Of a stretch of DNA of 64,000 bases, positions 26,451 through 33,896 are shown in pieces. The stretch covers positions 1 through 64,000 of the forward strand of contig JBAZVN010000007.1 of assembly GCA_041660815.1 (NCBI GenBank), written 5' to 3'. Position 1 is the first letter of the stretch; each line of letters starts with the position of its first letter. Source of the stretch: PALSA-1006 sp041660815 (GTDB lineage: Bacteria; Pseudomonadota; Gammaproteobacteria; Burkholderiales; Gallionellaceae). Under the pieces are notes generated by a model, which did no database searches, was not told the origin of the DNA, and was given only the letters and a program-made list of their open reading frames with translations. The translations under genes and the position numbers were made by a program.

Positions 26451-28093
26451 TTAGCTTCCTTCAAGGATACAGCGGCTTCAACGAAAGCCTTAAACAAAGG
26501 ATGACCGTCGCGCGGGGTAGAAGTGAATTCCGGATGGAATTGCACCCCGACAAACCAGGGATGCATAGACTGCGGCAATTCCATCATTTCCGGTAAATTT
26601 TCCGAGGGGGTACGCGCAGAAATAATCATGCCGAACTTTTCCAACTCGGGCACATAATGATTATTCACTTCGTAACGATGCCGATGCCGTTCATTGACTT
26701 CCGCACCGTAAATACGCGAGGCCAGTGTGCCGCCTTTAATCGGACAGCGTTGCGCCCCGAGACGCATCGTGCCTCCCAGATCAGAATCGGCACTTCGGGT
26801 AGCCACTTTGCCATCGCGATCCAGCCATTCGGTAATCAATGCCACCACCGGATGTTCGGTTTCCAAATCAAATTCTGTGCTGCTGGCATCCGCCATCCCT
26901 GCCACATGACGCGCATACTCAATCACCGCCAACTGCATGCCCAAACAAATGCCCAGATACGGCACTTTATTTTCACGCGCATAACGAATCGCGGCAATTT
27001 TACCTTCCGTGCCGCGCTTGCCAAAACCGCCCGGCACCAGAATCGCATCAAAATGGGTTAGCCCGGCACGGTCACTTGCTTCAAACACTTCGGAGTCGAT
27101 GTACTCGATATTCACCTTGGTTAGGGTGTGAATACCCGCATGACGCAACGCTTCAATGAGCGACTTGTAGGACTCGGTAAGCTCTACATATTTGCCAACC
27201 ATACCGATAGTAATTTCATGCTGCGGATGCTCCAGCGCATCAACCAATTTCTTCCACACCGTCAAATCAGCCGGCGCCGGATTGATAGCCAATTCTTCAC
27301 AAACAATCCGGTCCAAGCCCTGATCATTTAATATCTGCGGAATTTTGTAGATGCTGTCAACATCCCAAACCGAGATAACCGCTTCTTCGCGCACATTGGA
27401 AAACAGGGAAATCTTGGCACGCTCATCATCCGGAATCGGACGATCCGCACGACACAACAATGCCGTGGGGAAAATACCAATTTCGCGCAATTTTTGCACA
27501 CTGTGCTGGGTGGGTTTGGTTTTCAACTCCCCCGCACTGGCGATATAGGGAACCAAAGTCAGATGTACAAATGCCGTGCTGCTGCGTCCGCGCCGCAAAC
27601 TCATTTGGCGGGCAGCTTCCAGGAAAGGGAGGGATTCAATATCGCCCACGGTACCGCCAATTTCAACAATCGCAATATCCGCCTGGCCATCGTAGGAAGC
27701 GGCTGCGCCACGTTCAATGAACGCTTGAATTTCATTGGTGATGTGCGGAATAACCTGCACGGTTTTACCCAGATATTCACCGCGCCGCTCTTTGCGAATC
27801 ACGCTGTCATATATTTGGCCGGTCGTGAAATTGTTCGACTTGCGCATTTTAGCCGTCACAAAGCGCTCGTAATGCCCCAAATCCAAGTCTGTTTCAGCAC
27901 CGTCTTCGGTGACAAAAACTTCGCCGTGTTGAAATGGGCTCATGGTGCCGGGATCCACATTTATATAGGGATCCAGCTTGAGCATGGTTACTTTGAGGCC
28001 GCGCGATTCAAGAATCGCCGCGAGGGATGCAGCTGCAATGCCTTTTCCAAGAGAAGACACCACGCCACCGGTAATAAAGATATATTTAGTCAT
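26447..28093 (-). CDS. pyrG: CTP synthase
   Basis: About 548 residues from ATG 28093 (MTKYIFITGGVVSSLGKG); an upstream start at 28129 would add 12 residues that the family lacks. It aminates UTP to CTP with glutamine. The amidoligase half has the P-loop, DPYINVDPGTMSPFQHGEVFV and EIGGTVGDIES. The glutaminase half has the nucleophile Cys in YLGICLGMQL, and the FHPE of the His-Glu pair. The TGA overlaps an ATG that starts like kdsA. Confidence 0.98.
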   Translation of the reverse strand: MTKYIFITGGVVSSLGKGIAAASLAAILESRGLKVTMLKLDPYINVDPGTMSPFQHGEVFVTEDGAETDLDLGHYERFVTAKMRKSNNFTTGQIYDSVIRKERRGEYLGKTVQVIPHITNEIQAFIERGAAASYDGQADIAIVEIGGTVGDIESLPFLEAARQMSLRRGRSSTAFVHLTLVPYIASAGELKTKPTQHSVQKLREIGIFPTALLCRADRPIPDDERAKISLFSNVREEAVISVWDVDSIYKIPQILNDQGLDRIVCEELAINPAPADLTVWKKLVDALEHPQHEITIGMVGKYVELTESYKSLIEALRHAGIHTLTKVNIEYIDSEVFEASDRAGLTHFDAILVPGGFGKRGTEGKIAAIRYARENKVPYLGICLGMQLAVIEYARHVAGMADASSTEFDLETEHPVVALITEWLDRDGKVATRSADSDLGGTMRLGAQRCPIKGGTLASRIYGAEVNERHRHRYEVNNHYVPELEKFGMIISARTPSENLPEMMELPQSMHPWFVGVQFHPEFTSTPRDGHPLFKAFVEAAVSLKEAK

Positions 28094-28461
28094 GGGATGC
28101 AATGATACCGTAAATCCCACATCCTTCAAAACTCATGTTATCTGAGATCCTCCAAGCATAATTTCCACCCGAATCACGCAAGAGGTGGTGCAAGGCAAAT
28201 TACATCAAAGCGCTTATTTTCGGCTTTCGCCCCCCTATTTGCAATGCAACTCCCAGCAATTAGATTCACACTCCGGCATACAATCCCGACTCCGTTGTGA
28301 AATTAAGCCGTTTTTTATTGCACGATCCCCTTGAGTTGCGTACTATTCGCGACTTGTTGTGTTTGTTTTGGCACATCCTGTGCCACCAATTTTCAAGCCT
28401 TTGCACCCCGGTTAAAATTGAAAAGTGCAAAGTGATATTTCACTGTTTTAAGGAGTTTGCC
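28094..28461. promoter_or_regulatory. Divergent intergenic region, pyrG / YfaZ-like gene
   Basis: About 370 bp between two divergent genes, so both promoters should be here. TTTGCAC at 28400-28406 and GTGCAAA at 28425-28431 form a perfect inverted repeat with an 18-base spacer, 30 bases before the start of the outer-membrane protein gene; it could be an operator or a leader hairpin. A conserved AAGGAG precedes that start. I could not pick a promoter with confidence. Confidence 0.4.
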
Positions 28462-29034
28462 ATGTTGTTGCGTAGAGTATTGTCAGTTTCGTTGCTGGTA
28501 TTAAGCCCCGCAGTTTATGCGGATGCTTTGGATGTGAATTTGCGCGACGACGCCGCACAGTTTAAATTTTTCACCTCCGCAGGCATATTTATTCAAGGCA
28601 ACTCTGAATTTAATGTCGGTTTTCTTTATACCGATTCCAAGAGCAATCTTGCCAATGCAACATTGCTGGTTAAAGCAGCCGAGGAAGCTGTCCCCGGCTT
28701 GAGTATTGGTATTGGCGTGGAAGGGGTTTATGGCACGCTCAACAATGACACCATGAAAAAAGATGGCGCCGCTATCGCCATTGGAACAGAGATTGGCTAT
28801 ACATTGCCCACCATGAACCAAGTTGCCATTATTGGCGACCTGTTTCTTTCGCCGAAAATTACTTCTTTCGCCAATATTGACCGTTTTACCCAAGCCGGAC
28901 TTCGTGTTGAGTATAGTTTATCGCCCCAAACCAGCGCTTACTTGGGATATCGCCAAATCGATTTTGGAATTAAAAACGCAAACACCCAAACATTGGACTC
29001 CGGCGTTATGCTTGGCGTTAAACTGTCGTTCTAA
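28462..29034 (+). CDS. YfaZ-like outer membrane beta-barrel protein
   Basis: 190 residues from ATG 28462, chosen because AAGGAG lies seven bases upstream and a signal peptide follows at once (MLLRRVLSVSLLVLSPAVYA). The frame stays open further upstream but without sense. The mature part is built of alternating hydrophobic strands and ends in Phe (VMLGVKLSF), the usual BamA recognition end. The pattern LDVNLRDDAAQFKFF and GYRQIDF fits the YfaZ family, whose function is unknown. A small coiled-coil gene follows 43 bases later. Confidence 0.8.
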   Translation: MLLRRVLSVSLLVLSPAVYADALDVNLRDDAAQFKFFTSAGIFIQGNSEFNVGFLYTDSKSNLANATLLVKAAEEAVPGLSIGIGVEGVYGTLNNDTMKKDGAAIAIGTEIGYTLPTMNQVAIIGDLFLSPKITSFANIDRFTQAGLRVEYSLSPQTSAYLGYRQIDFGIKNANTQTLDSGVMLGVKLSF

Positions 29035-29077
29035 ATAACTTTGCCATTTTTCGACTATTTCATTTGGAAATAAAATC

Positions 29078-29401
29078 ATGCTGATACCTAAAATTATCTC
29101 CTTAATGTTATTGCTTGCCTTTAGTTCAATTGCTTCGGCCAAAGATGTTTCTGCACTGCAGGCCGGTGTCGAATATGCAAGACAAGAAGTCGAAAAAGCC
29201 GATACGCAAAATCAGCTTGACCAGAAAAACGCTGAAGAATCGGCAAAATTATTGGAAGAACGCCGCAAGGCCTTCGAACTGCAAACCAAGCAGCTGGCTG
29301 AAGATCGGAAAAAGGCCGAGTTATCCCAAAAACTTTTGCTGGAAGCCAATACGAAATACCACAAAGCCCAGGCAAGACTTGATCAGGCTTGGAAAGAGTA
29401 A
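29078..29401 (+). CDS. Small periplasmic coiled-coil protein
   Basis: 107 residues. A signal peptide (MLIPKIISLMLLLAFSSIASA) is followed by an almost continuous charged helix rich in Glu, Lys, Gln and Ala (for example EESAKLLEERRKAFELQTK), with heptad-like spacing, so a soluble periplasmic coiled coil is expected. It lies 43 bases after the YfaZ-like gene on the same strand and four bases before the end of the convergent mnmH. I recognise no named family; a role in envelope structure is a guess. Confidence 0.7.
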   Translation: MLIPKIISLMLLLAFSSIASAKDVSALQAGVEYARQEVEKADTQNQLDQKNAEESAKLLEERRKAFELQTKQLAEDRKKAELSQKLLLEANTKYHKAQARLDQAWKE

Positions 29402-29405
29402 GCTT

Positions 29406-30455
29406 TTAGCCGCAATCCAATAACGTTTGAGCTACCCGGGCTATCTCTGCGTTGTCCAACGATGGCAAACTTATCACCTGCGCGGAACTCAGTCCGGGAA
29501 AGTTTTTTGTTGTAGAGCGCAGGTAAGCCGGGTCGTAGTGATTGATGAGTAAATCCGCAACCAGCTCCTGCCAATTTCCCTGTCGCGCCAAATCATCCCA
29601 GTGATCAACCCGCTTGTGCCCATGCAACTCCAGCAAGGGCGCCAAAGTTTCTTTAAGTAACAGCGCATGATCAACGAAATGCGCATAATCTTCCATGAGC
29701 AGTTGAACGCGCGCTTCAAGTGATGCGGCTATAGAAATACACCCCGCCGCACGAATATTTTCCAGCAAGACAACCGGAATGGATAATGAGCCGATTTTCC
29801 GGCTTTCCGCTTCAACAAAAACACAATGCGCTGCATCGAAATTGCGCAAAGTATTCCATACACTCGTTTCAAACATTTTTTGCGATGGCTGAGGTTGTCC
29901 CGGCAAATTCCCCAGCAGCGAACCGCGGTGTTGCGCCAACTTTTCCAAATCCAGTACCTGAGCTTTTTGCAACTCCAGCGCCTGAAGCAAACGACTTTTC
30001 CCCGAACCGGTGGGACCGCAAATCACTTGGAATTGCATCTGCTGCGAAAACCTTTCCAATTCATCAATCACGTGACGCCGGTAAGTTTTATAGCCTCCCT
30101 GCAACTGCCCGACCCGCCAACCCACCTGCGCAAAAATATGCGCCATCGCGCCGCTGCGCTGACCACCGCGCCAGCAATAGATCATCGGTTTCCACTCGCG
30201 CGGGCGATCCATAAATTGGCTCTCCAGATGCTGCGCAATATTGCGCGCAATCAGCGCGGCGCCCTGACGCTGGGCCTCAAACGGCGAAACTTGCTTGTAC
30301 AAAGTTCCGATCTGCGCGCGCTCCGCATTACTTAACACCGGCGCACTGAGCGCCCCCGGAATATGATCTTCCGCATACTCCGCCGGAGAACGCACATCAA
30401 TAATGTCGTCGTATTCAAAAAGGTGTGATACGGTTACGGGCTGAATTTTACGCAT
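29406..30455 (-). CDS. mnmH: tRNA 2-selenouridine/geranyl-2-thiouridine synthase
   Basis: 349 residues from ATG 30455 (MRKIQPVTVSHLF). It exchanges sulfur for selenium at the wobble uridine of tRNA-Lys, -Glu and -Gln, through a geranylated intermediate. The N-terminal rhodanese domain holds Cys94 in IYCWRGGQRSG, and the C-terminal half has the P-loop GPTGSGKSRLLQAL. Selenophosphate is the donor, supplied by the divergent selD. Only 16 bases separate the two ATG starts, so each promoter must lie inside the other gene or be shared. Confidence 0.93.
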   Translation of the reverse strand: MRKIQPVTVSHLFEYDDIIDVRSPAEYAEDHIPGALSAPVLSNAERAQIGTLYKQVSPFEAQRQGAALIARNIAQHLESQFMDRPREWKPMIYCWRGGQRSGAMAHIFAQVGWRVGQLQGGYKTYRRHVIDELERFSQQMQFQVICGPTGSGKSRLLQALELQKAQVLDLEKLAQHRGSLLGNLPGQPQPSQKMFETSVWNTLRNFDAAHCVFVEAESRKIGSLSIPVVLLENIRAAGCISIAASLEARVQLLMEDYAHFVDHALLLKETLAPLLELHGHKRVDHWDDLARQGNWQELVADLLINHYDPAYLRSTTKNFPGLSSAQVISLPSLDNAEIARVAQTLLDCG

Positions 30456-30471
30456 AGTGGATTTTTCAAAA

Positions 30472-31539
30472 ATGACTTCACAAAATAAAACGACTTCACA
30501 CATTAAACTTACCCAATTTTCTCATGGGGGCGGATGCGGCTGCAAAATTGCACCGGCGGTCCTCGCAAAAATGTTGGCAGCGATGCCACCACCTCCATCT
30601 TACCCGAACCTGCTGGTGGGCACAGAGAGCAGTGACGATGCCGCAGTTTATCGCATCAATGATCAGCAGGCCGTGGTGGTGACCACCGATTTCTTTATGC
30701 CCATTGTGGATGACGCGCGCGACTTCGGACGCATTGCCGCAACCAATGCGCTCTCCGATATCTACGCGATGGGTGGCACACCGATATTAGCTTTGGCAAT
30801 CGTCGGCATGCCGATTGATAAATTGCCTTTGGAAACCATTCGCGACATTTTGGCGGGCGGGGCCGCTGTGTGCGAAGCAGCGGGTATACCGCTGGCCGGC
30901 GGGCATTCTATCGACGCACCTGAACCGATTTACGGCCTTGTTGCCGTGGGAATGGTGCATCCCGATCGAATCAAACGCAACGACCGCGCTCAAGCAGGCG
31001 ACGTGTTAATTTTAGGTAAACCGCTGGGCGTGGGCATTCTCAGCGCCGCGATGAAAAAAGGCGAACTCAGTGAAGTCGCGTATCGCGAGATGATAGCCAC
31101 CACCACGCAACTCAATCGTGTCGGTGTGAAATTGGGCGAAATAAACGAAGTGCATGGCATGACCGATGTTACCGGCTTCGCCTTGCTCGGGCATTTACTG
31201 GAGATGTGTCGTGGCTCAAAACTGGGCGCAACCCTGCGTTTTGCAGATTTGCCCATTTTACCCAGCGCCTTAAAACTTGCGGAACAGGGATACGCCACAG
31301 GCGCTGCGGAGCGCAATTGGGCCAGTTATGCAACGGCAATTAGTTTGCCTAACGACTTTCCCGAGTGGCAGAGAAAATTATTATGCGACCCGCAAACCAG
31401 CGGCGGTTTATTGGTGGCCTGCTCGCAACACGCTGCCGCAAAAGTGCTGGAACTGTTTCACGCTGATGGATTTTCGGCGGCCTGCATTATTGGGCAAATG
31501 GAACCGGGCGAGTCGCAGATTAAAATCGCAACATATTGA
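30472..31539 (+). CDS. selD: Selenide, water dikinase (selenophosphate synthetase)
   Basis: 355 residues from ATG 30472; an in-frame GTG at 30457 would add five. It makes selenophosphate from selenide and ATP. The N-terminal catalytic motif HGGGCGCK has Cys22 rather than selenocysteine, with Lys25 following. ATP-site motifs SSDDAAVY, MGGTPILALAIVG and GGHSIDAPEP are present, and the C-terminal domain has MTDVTGFALLGH and DPQTSGGLL. With mnmH opposite and no selA/selB in view, its visible use is tRNA selenation. A diverged copy of its 3' end lies 7 kb downstream at 38435-38524. Confidence 0.96.
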   Translation: MTSQNKTTSHIKLTQFSHGGGCGCKIAPAVLAKMLAAMPPPPSYPNLLVGTESSDDAAVYRINDQQAVVVTTDFFMPIVDDARDFGRIAATNALSDIYAMGGTPILALAIVGMPIDKLPLETIRDILAGGAAVCEAAGIPLAGGHSIDAPEPIYGLVAVGMVHPDRIKRNDRAQAGDVLILGKPLGVGILSAAMKKGELSEVAYREMIATTTQLNRVGVKLGEINEVHGMTDVTGFALLGHLLEMCRGSKLGATLRFADLPILPSALKLAEQGYATGAAERNWASYATAISLPNDFPEWQRKLLCDPQTSGGLLVACSQHAAAKVLELFHADGFSAACIIGQMEPGESQIKIATY

Positions 31540-31551
31540 TTACAAAGCAGA

Positions 31552-31767
31552 TCATGTTCTCCGGTATTTGTGAGCCGCGCTTTCAAATGAAATTACGACA
31601 CCGGAGTTGCCTGGTAATAGCACGGGGTGCTTCCCGGTCTCATTGAGATAATGGCTGCGGCGCAGCGAAAATGTTCCTGCCGAAGTAGGAAAAGGCACAA
31701 TTTCGACAGCCTCCATCCCATAGGTATCGGGTAAAACGTCTACTTTCGAACAAGCATATCCATTCAT
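31552..31767 (-). CDS. Small hypothetical protein of the island
   Basis: 71 residues, family unknown. GGAG lies seven bases before the ATG, which supports real translation. The sequence has mixed polar character with FPTSAGTFSLRRSHYL and KHPVLLPGNSGVVI, and no signal or membrane segment. The first copy of a ~100-bp repeat begins 58 bases upstream of the start; the second copy precedes the DUF1540 gene on the same strand, which suggests shared control. It converges with selD, 12 bases away. Confidence 0.5.
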   Translation of the reverse strand: MNGYACSKVDVLPDTYGMEAVEIVPFPTSAGTFSLRRSHYLNETGKHPVLLPGNSGVVISFESAAHKYRRT

Positions 31768-31824
31768 GGTCGGCTCCGTTGTGTTGATTGTTGATGAGTG
31801 TCATTTTGAACATGCAGCGATATT

Positions 31825-31925
31825 TAAAACATCGGCGTTTTGCGTAATATGCTTTAAGGAAATTCAGGAATTCAGCGTCGGTGTTTGTCCTATGCCTCCA
31901 CTCAGGCAAACTCTGTAGACTGCCT
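31825..31925. repeat. ~100-bp direct repeat, copy 1
   Basis: This segment recurs at 33745-33845 in the same orientation. The first ~72 bp (from TAAAACATCGGCGTTTTGCG to TTTGTCCTATGCC) differ at only two or three positions; the remainder keeps CAAACTCTGTA. In both places it lies upstream of a small minus-strand gene, at 58 and 97 bases. It holds the near-palindrome GCGTAATATGC and a direct pair ATTCAG/ATTCAG. Either a shared regulatory region or recombination debris. Confidence 0.75.
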
Positions 31926-32056
31926 ACTCCAATCAGTGGCTACGATTAGCTCAACTGTTTTTTCTAGGTTCAACCAAAAGTTGGTTGCTGCCACTGCTCG
32001 GGCGGTGCCGCACAAACCCACCTCCAGCGCGGAGCACACCTTCACTCTCTGCTGCA

Positions 32057-32356
32057 TCAGCAAGTCAAAAAGCAAACCGTGTTGCGACCGGAATCGGTAG
32101 CTTGGTACATCGCCCTGTCGGCGCATTTAAGCAGGTCATCCACCGACTCTTCATTGCCGCGATACAAACACACACCGATAATCGGAGAGCTGTGATGCTC
32201 GTTTTTATTGAAGGAATAAGGCAGTCGCCCGACATCCTGCAGCTGCGATGTATTTCTGATCGACAGATCTTTCCGCAATCCAATTTCCGCACGGCGGAGT
32301 AATTTCTTGCTGTCTGCCTGCATTAGTTCATGACTAAGTATTCGGTTCATAGTCAT
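32057..32356 (-). pseudogene. GGDEF-domain C-terminal remnant
   Basis: A 99-codon frame (MTMNRILSHEL...) whose last ~40 residues, IIGVCLYRGNEESVDDLLKC then ADRAMYQATDSGRNTVCF, match the end of diguanylate cyclase domains. The GG(D/E)EF site and the rest of the domain are missing. The first ~55 residues look unrelated or too decayed to place. The frame stays open upstream to 32446 without family likeness. A short functional fusion cannot be excluded, but a decayed cyclase gene is the simple reading. Confidence 0.6.
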
Positions 32357-32378
32357 CTCTTTGCCGAACACGGCTCTG

Positions 32379-32561
32379 TCAGTCGTCTCGCCACAGACAT
32401 ACGAAGTGTTTACATACCCTGTTGTAAGTCGAGGCGCAGCAATCAATATTTCCTTCTCTGCGCTGAAATTTTCTGATCAAATTGATCTTGCTCAATTGAT
32501 CCAATACCAGCGTCGTAACCGGAGCGGATAACCCAGCTGGTTTGTTTTTCAGGTTACTCAT
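32379..32561 (-). CDS. Possible small Cys-rich protein, coupled to the gene upstream
   Basis: 60 codons. The ATG at 32561 lies inside the last codons of the preceding coiled-coil gene (8-base overlap), so it could be translated by coupling. It reads LDQLSKINLIRKFQRREG then NIDCCASTYNRVC and CLWRDD. The pattern of a basic helix followed by EGN-x-DC and paired Cys recalls small Cys-containing proteins I have seen in other betaproteobacteria, but I cannot name a family. Confidence 0.35.
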   Translation of the reverse strand: MSNLKNKPAGLSAPVTTLVLDQLSKINLIRKFQRREGNIDCCASTYNRVCKHFVCLWRDD

Positions 32562-32976
32562 GGTCTTGAGTCTTAATCAGCAGATCGAGATACATCCGGT
32601 GCATCTTGTGATAATTCTCGCCCAGAGTTGAATTGCAGGATTCCAATATGGCGATGCGGCGATCCAGCCGGTCGGTTCGTGCGCGTACCATGTTGTCCAG
32701 CATGTTGCGGTAATGCGTGAGCTCAGCTTCCAACTTTTTGCTATCTGCCATAGTTGCATCCGAATAAGTTTCCTGATGCAGCGTGCTGCATATCGCCTGT
32801 CTTTCACGCTGTTCTTGAGCAATCAACACATTCTCAGCATCTTTACTGATACCGCGCTGGTTTTGGGATAAAGTTTCCTCTACTGCGCTAGCGCGAAAGA
32901 ACGGCTGCACATCTGTTCGTTGAGTTGTTTTTTCACAGCGCGTTGTGACGGAACGTAAGGTATTGACAGTCATCAT
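32554..32976 (-). CDS. Hypothetical coiled-coil protein with structured leader
   Basis: 140 residues from ATG 32976 (MMTVNTLRSV; the second ATG at 32973 is equally good). AAGGAG lies 12 bases upstream and GGA closer. The C-terminal half is a charged helix, MADSKKLEAELTHYRNMLDN then RARTDRLDRRIAILE, probably a coiled coil. No signal or membrane segment. The frame is open for another 104 codons upstream, across a hairpin-rich segment whose translation (NAFCRVAPARGRQCL) looks like one often found in leaders of accessory genes in mobile islands; I treat that part as leader. Confidence 0.5.
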   Translation of the reverse strand: MMTVNTLRSVTTRCEKTTQRTDVQPFFRASAVEETLSQNQRGISKDAENVLIAQEQRERQAICSTLHQETYSDATMADSKKLEAELTHYRNMLDNMVRARTDRLDRRIAILESCNSTLGENYHKMHRMYLDLLIKTQDHE

Positions 32977-33068
32977 TTCCAATTTAAACTCCTTAATTCG
33001 TATTTTTCGTGGATGAATTTCGATTTTAAGGCTGAATGTTGGGGCGTTAACCCTATACAAACACTGCC

Positions 33069-33167
33069 TGCCCCTTGCGGGTGCAACCCGACAAAACGCG
33101 TTGAATATAGCTATGGCTGTCGGGTTACCCATCAGTGGTTCTCGCACCCTTTGGGTGAAACCCGACC
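33069..33167 (-). promoter_or_regulatory. Hairpin-rich leader with three GTCGGGTT-type units
   Basis: Read on the minus strand there are two direct units, GTCGGGTTTCACCCAAAGGG (33148-33167 region) and GTCGGGTTGCACCCGCAAGG (33073-33092 region), each with its own CACCC/GGGTG or CCC/GGG hairpin, and between them an inverted unit GGGTAACCCGAC (33119-33130). AACCCGACA and TGTCGGGTT can pair over a 26-base loop, so two mutually exclusive folds are possible. It lies 93 bases before the start of the coiled-coil gene. Confidence 0.5.
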
Positions 33168-33354
33168 TTGTATCTACAAAAACTATCTTTGAGTTCCGGC
33201 TCGTTCGGTTTGGGTAATGCAGACGTCCCATCTTTCTTCGGCAGGAGTGAGGTTCGCAGTACGCAGACCCAAGATCTACGTGATGCACCGGGTAATCCTC
33301 AGTTTAAGGAAAGTGTCGCCACCTCAGTCTGTGCAACTTGTGCAGACCGTCAAG

Positions 33355-33648
33355 TTAAGCCACGGCAAAAGTCATGCATTTTCCCTGTTGTCCATCCTGA
33401 CCAATCCGGATACTGGTTGCGCCACATTCAAAATCCGAGTTATGCCGACAAGCCGAGACTTTGCATGCACCCACCCCCGCAGTTTCTTGTATGCTGATAT
33501 GCTTTTGCGACTTAAAGAAGGTGTCGCACATGGGGTGATCACCGTCACCAATGGTGATAGCGATGGCATGGCACGACGCATTTGAGTTGTATGCACATTC
33601 GGCAATAGCGCATTCGGAAACGCTGGGGATTTTATTCGTCTGCAACAT
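33355..33648 (-). CDS. DUF1540-type small Cys-rich protein
   Basis: 97 residues from ATG 33648, with GGAGG five bases upstream. Two repeats of a Cys pattern are visible: CAIAECAYNSNASCHAIAI with a following CDTF, and CKVSACRHNSDFECGATSI with a following CMTF. The C-x4-C-x6-C-x-A-x-x-I spacing with a late Cys is the DUF1540 signature, thought to bind metal. The function of the family is unknown. Copy 2 of the ~100-bp island repeat begins 97 bases upstream of the start. Confidence 0.75.
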   Translation of the reverse strand: MLQTNKIPSVSECAIAECAYNSNASCHAIAITIGDGDHPMCDTFFKSQKHISIQETAGVGACKVSACRHNSDFECGATSIRIGQDGQQGKCMTFAVA

Positions 33649-33744
33649 GTGAACCTCCATTGTGTTGGTGGAAAAAGCGTTATGCCCCGACTGCACAAGT
33701 AAAGATTGCTTCGGGGGAGGTTATTTTGGCGATATCACACCTTA

Positions 33745-33845
33745 TAAAACATCGGCGTTTTGCGTAATATGCTTTAAGAAAATTCAGGAATTCAGCATCG
33801 GTGTTTGTCCTATGCCGCCCGCCGGTCAAACTCTGTAAACTCCCG
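33745..33845. repeat. ~100-bp direct repeat, copy 2
   Basis: Second copy of the segment at 31825-31925, same orientation, 1920 bp apart. It lies between the divergent DUF1540 gene (minus) and the large histidine kinase gene (plus, starts 52 bases later), so it may hold promoters for both. Confidence 0.75.
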
Positions 33846-33896
33846 CTTCCGATTTGGACAAGTGGCGCAACTGTCAGAATGCGGCCCCGAATACCC

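Noticed and set aside
32977..33288. Extension of the coiled-coil gene to a start at 33288
   Set aside because: The added 104 codons cross the hairpin-rich leader, while an AAGGAG box precedes the ATG pair at 32973-32976. It remains possible, so the leader is reported as a finding.
33189..33354. Possible gene between the leader element and the DUF1540 gene
   Set aside because: A 122-codon plus-strand frame crosses it but is antisense to DUF1540 and has no family likeness; I see nothing else in this gap.
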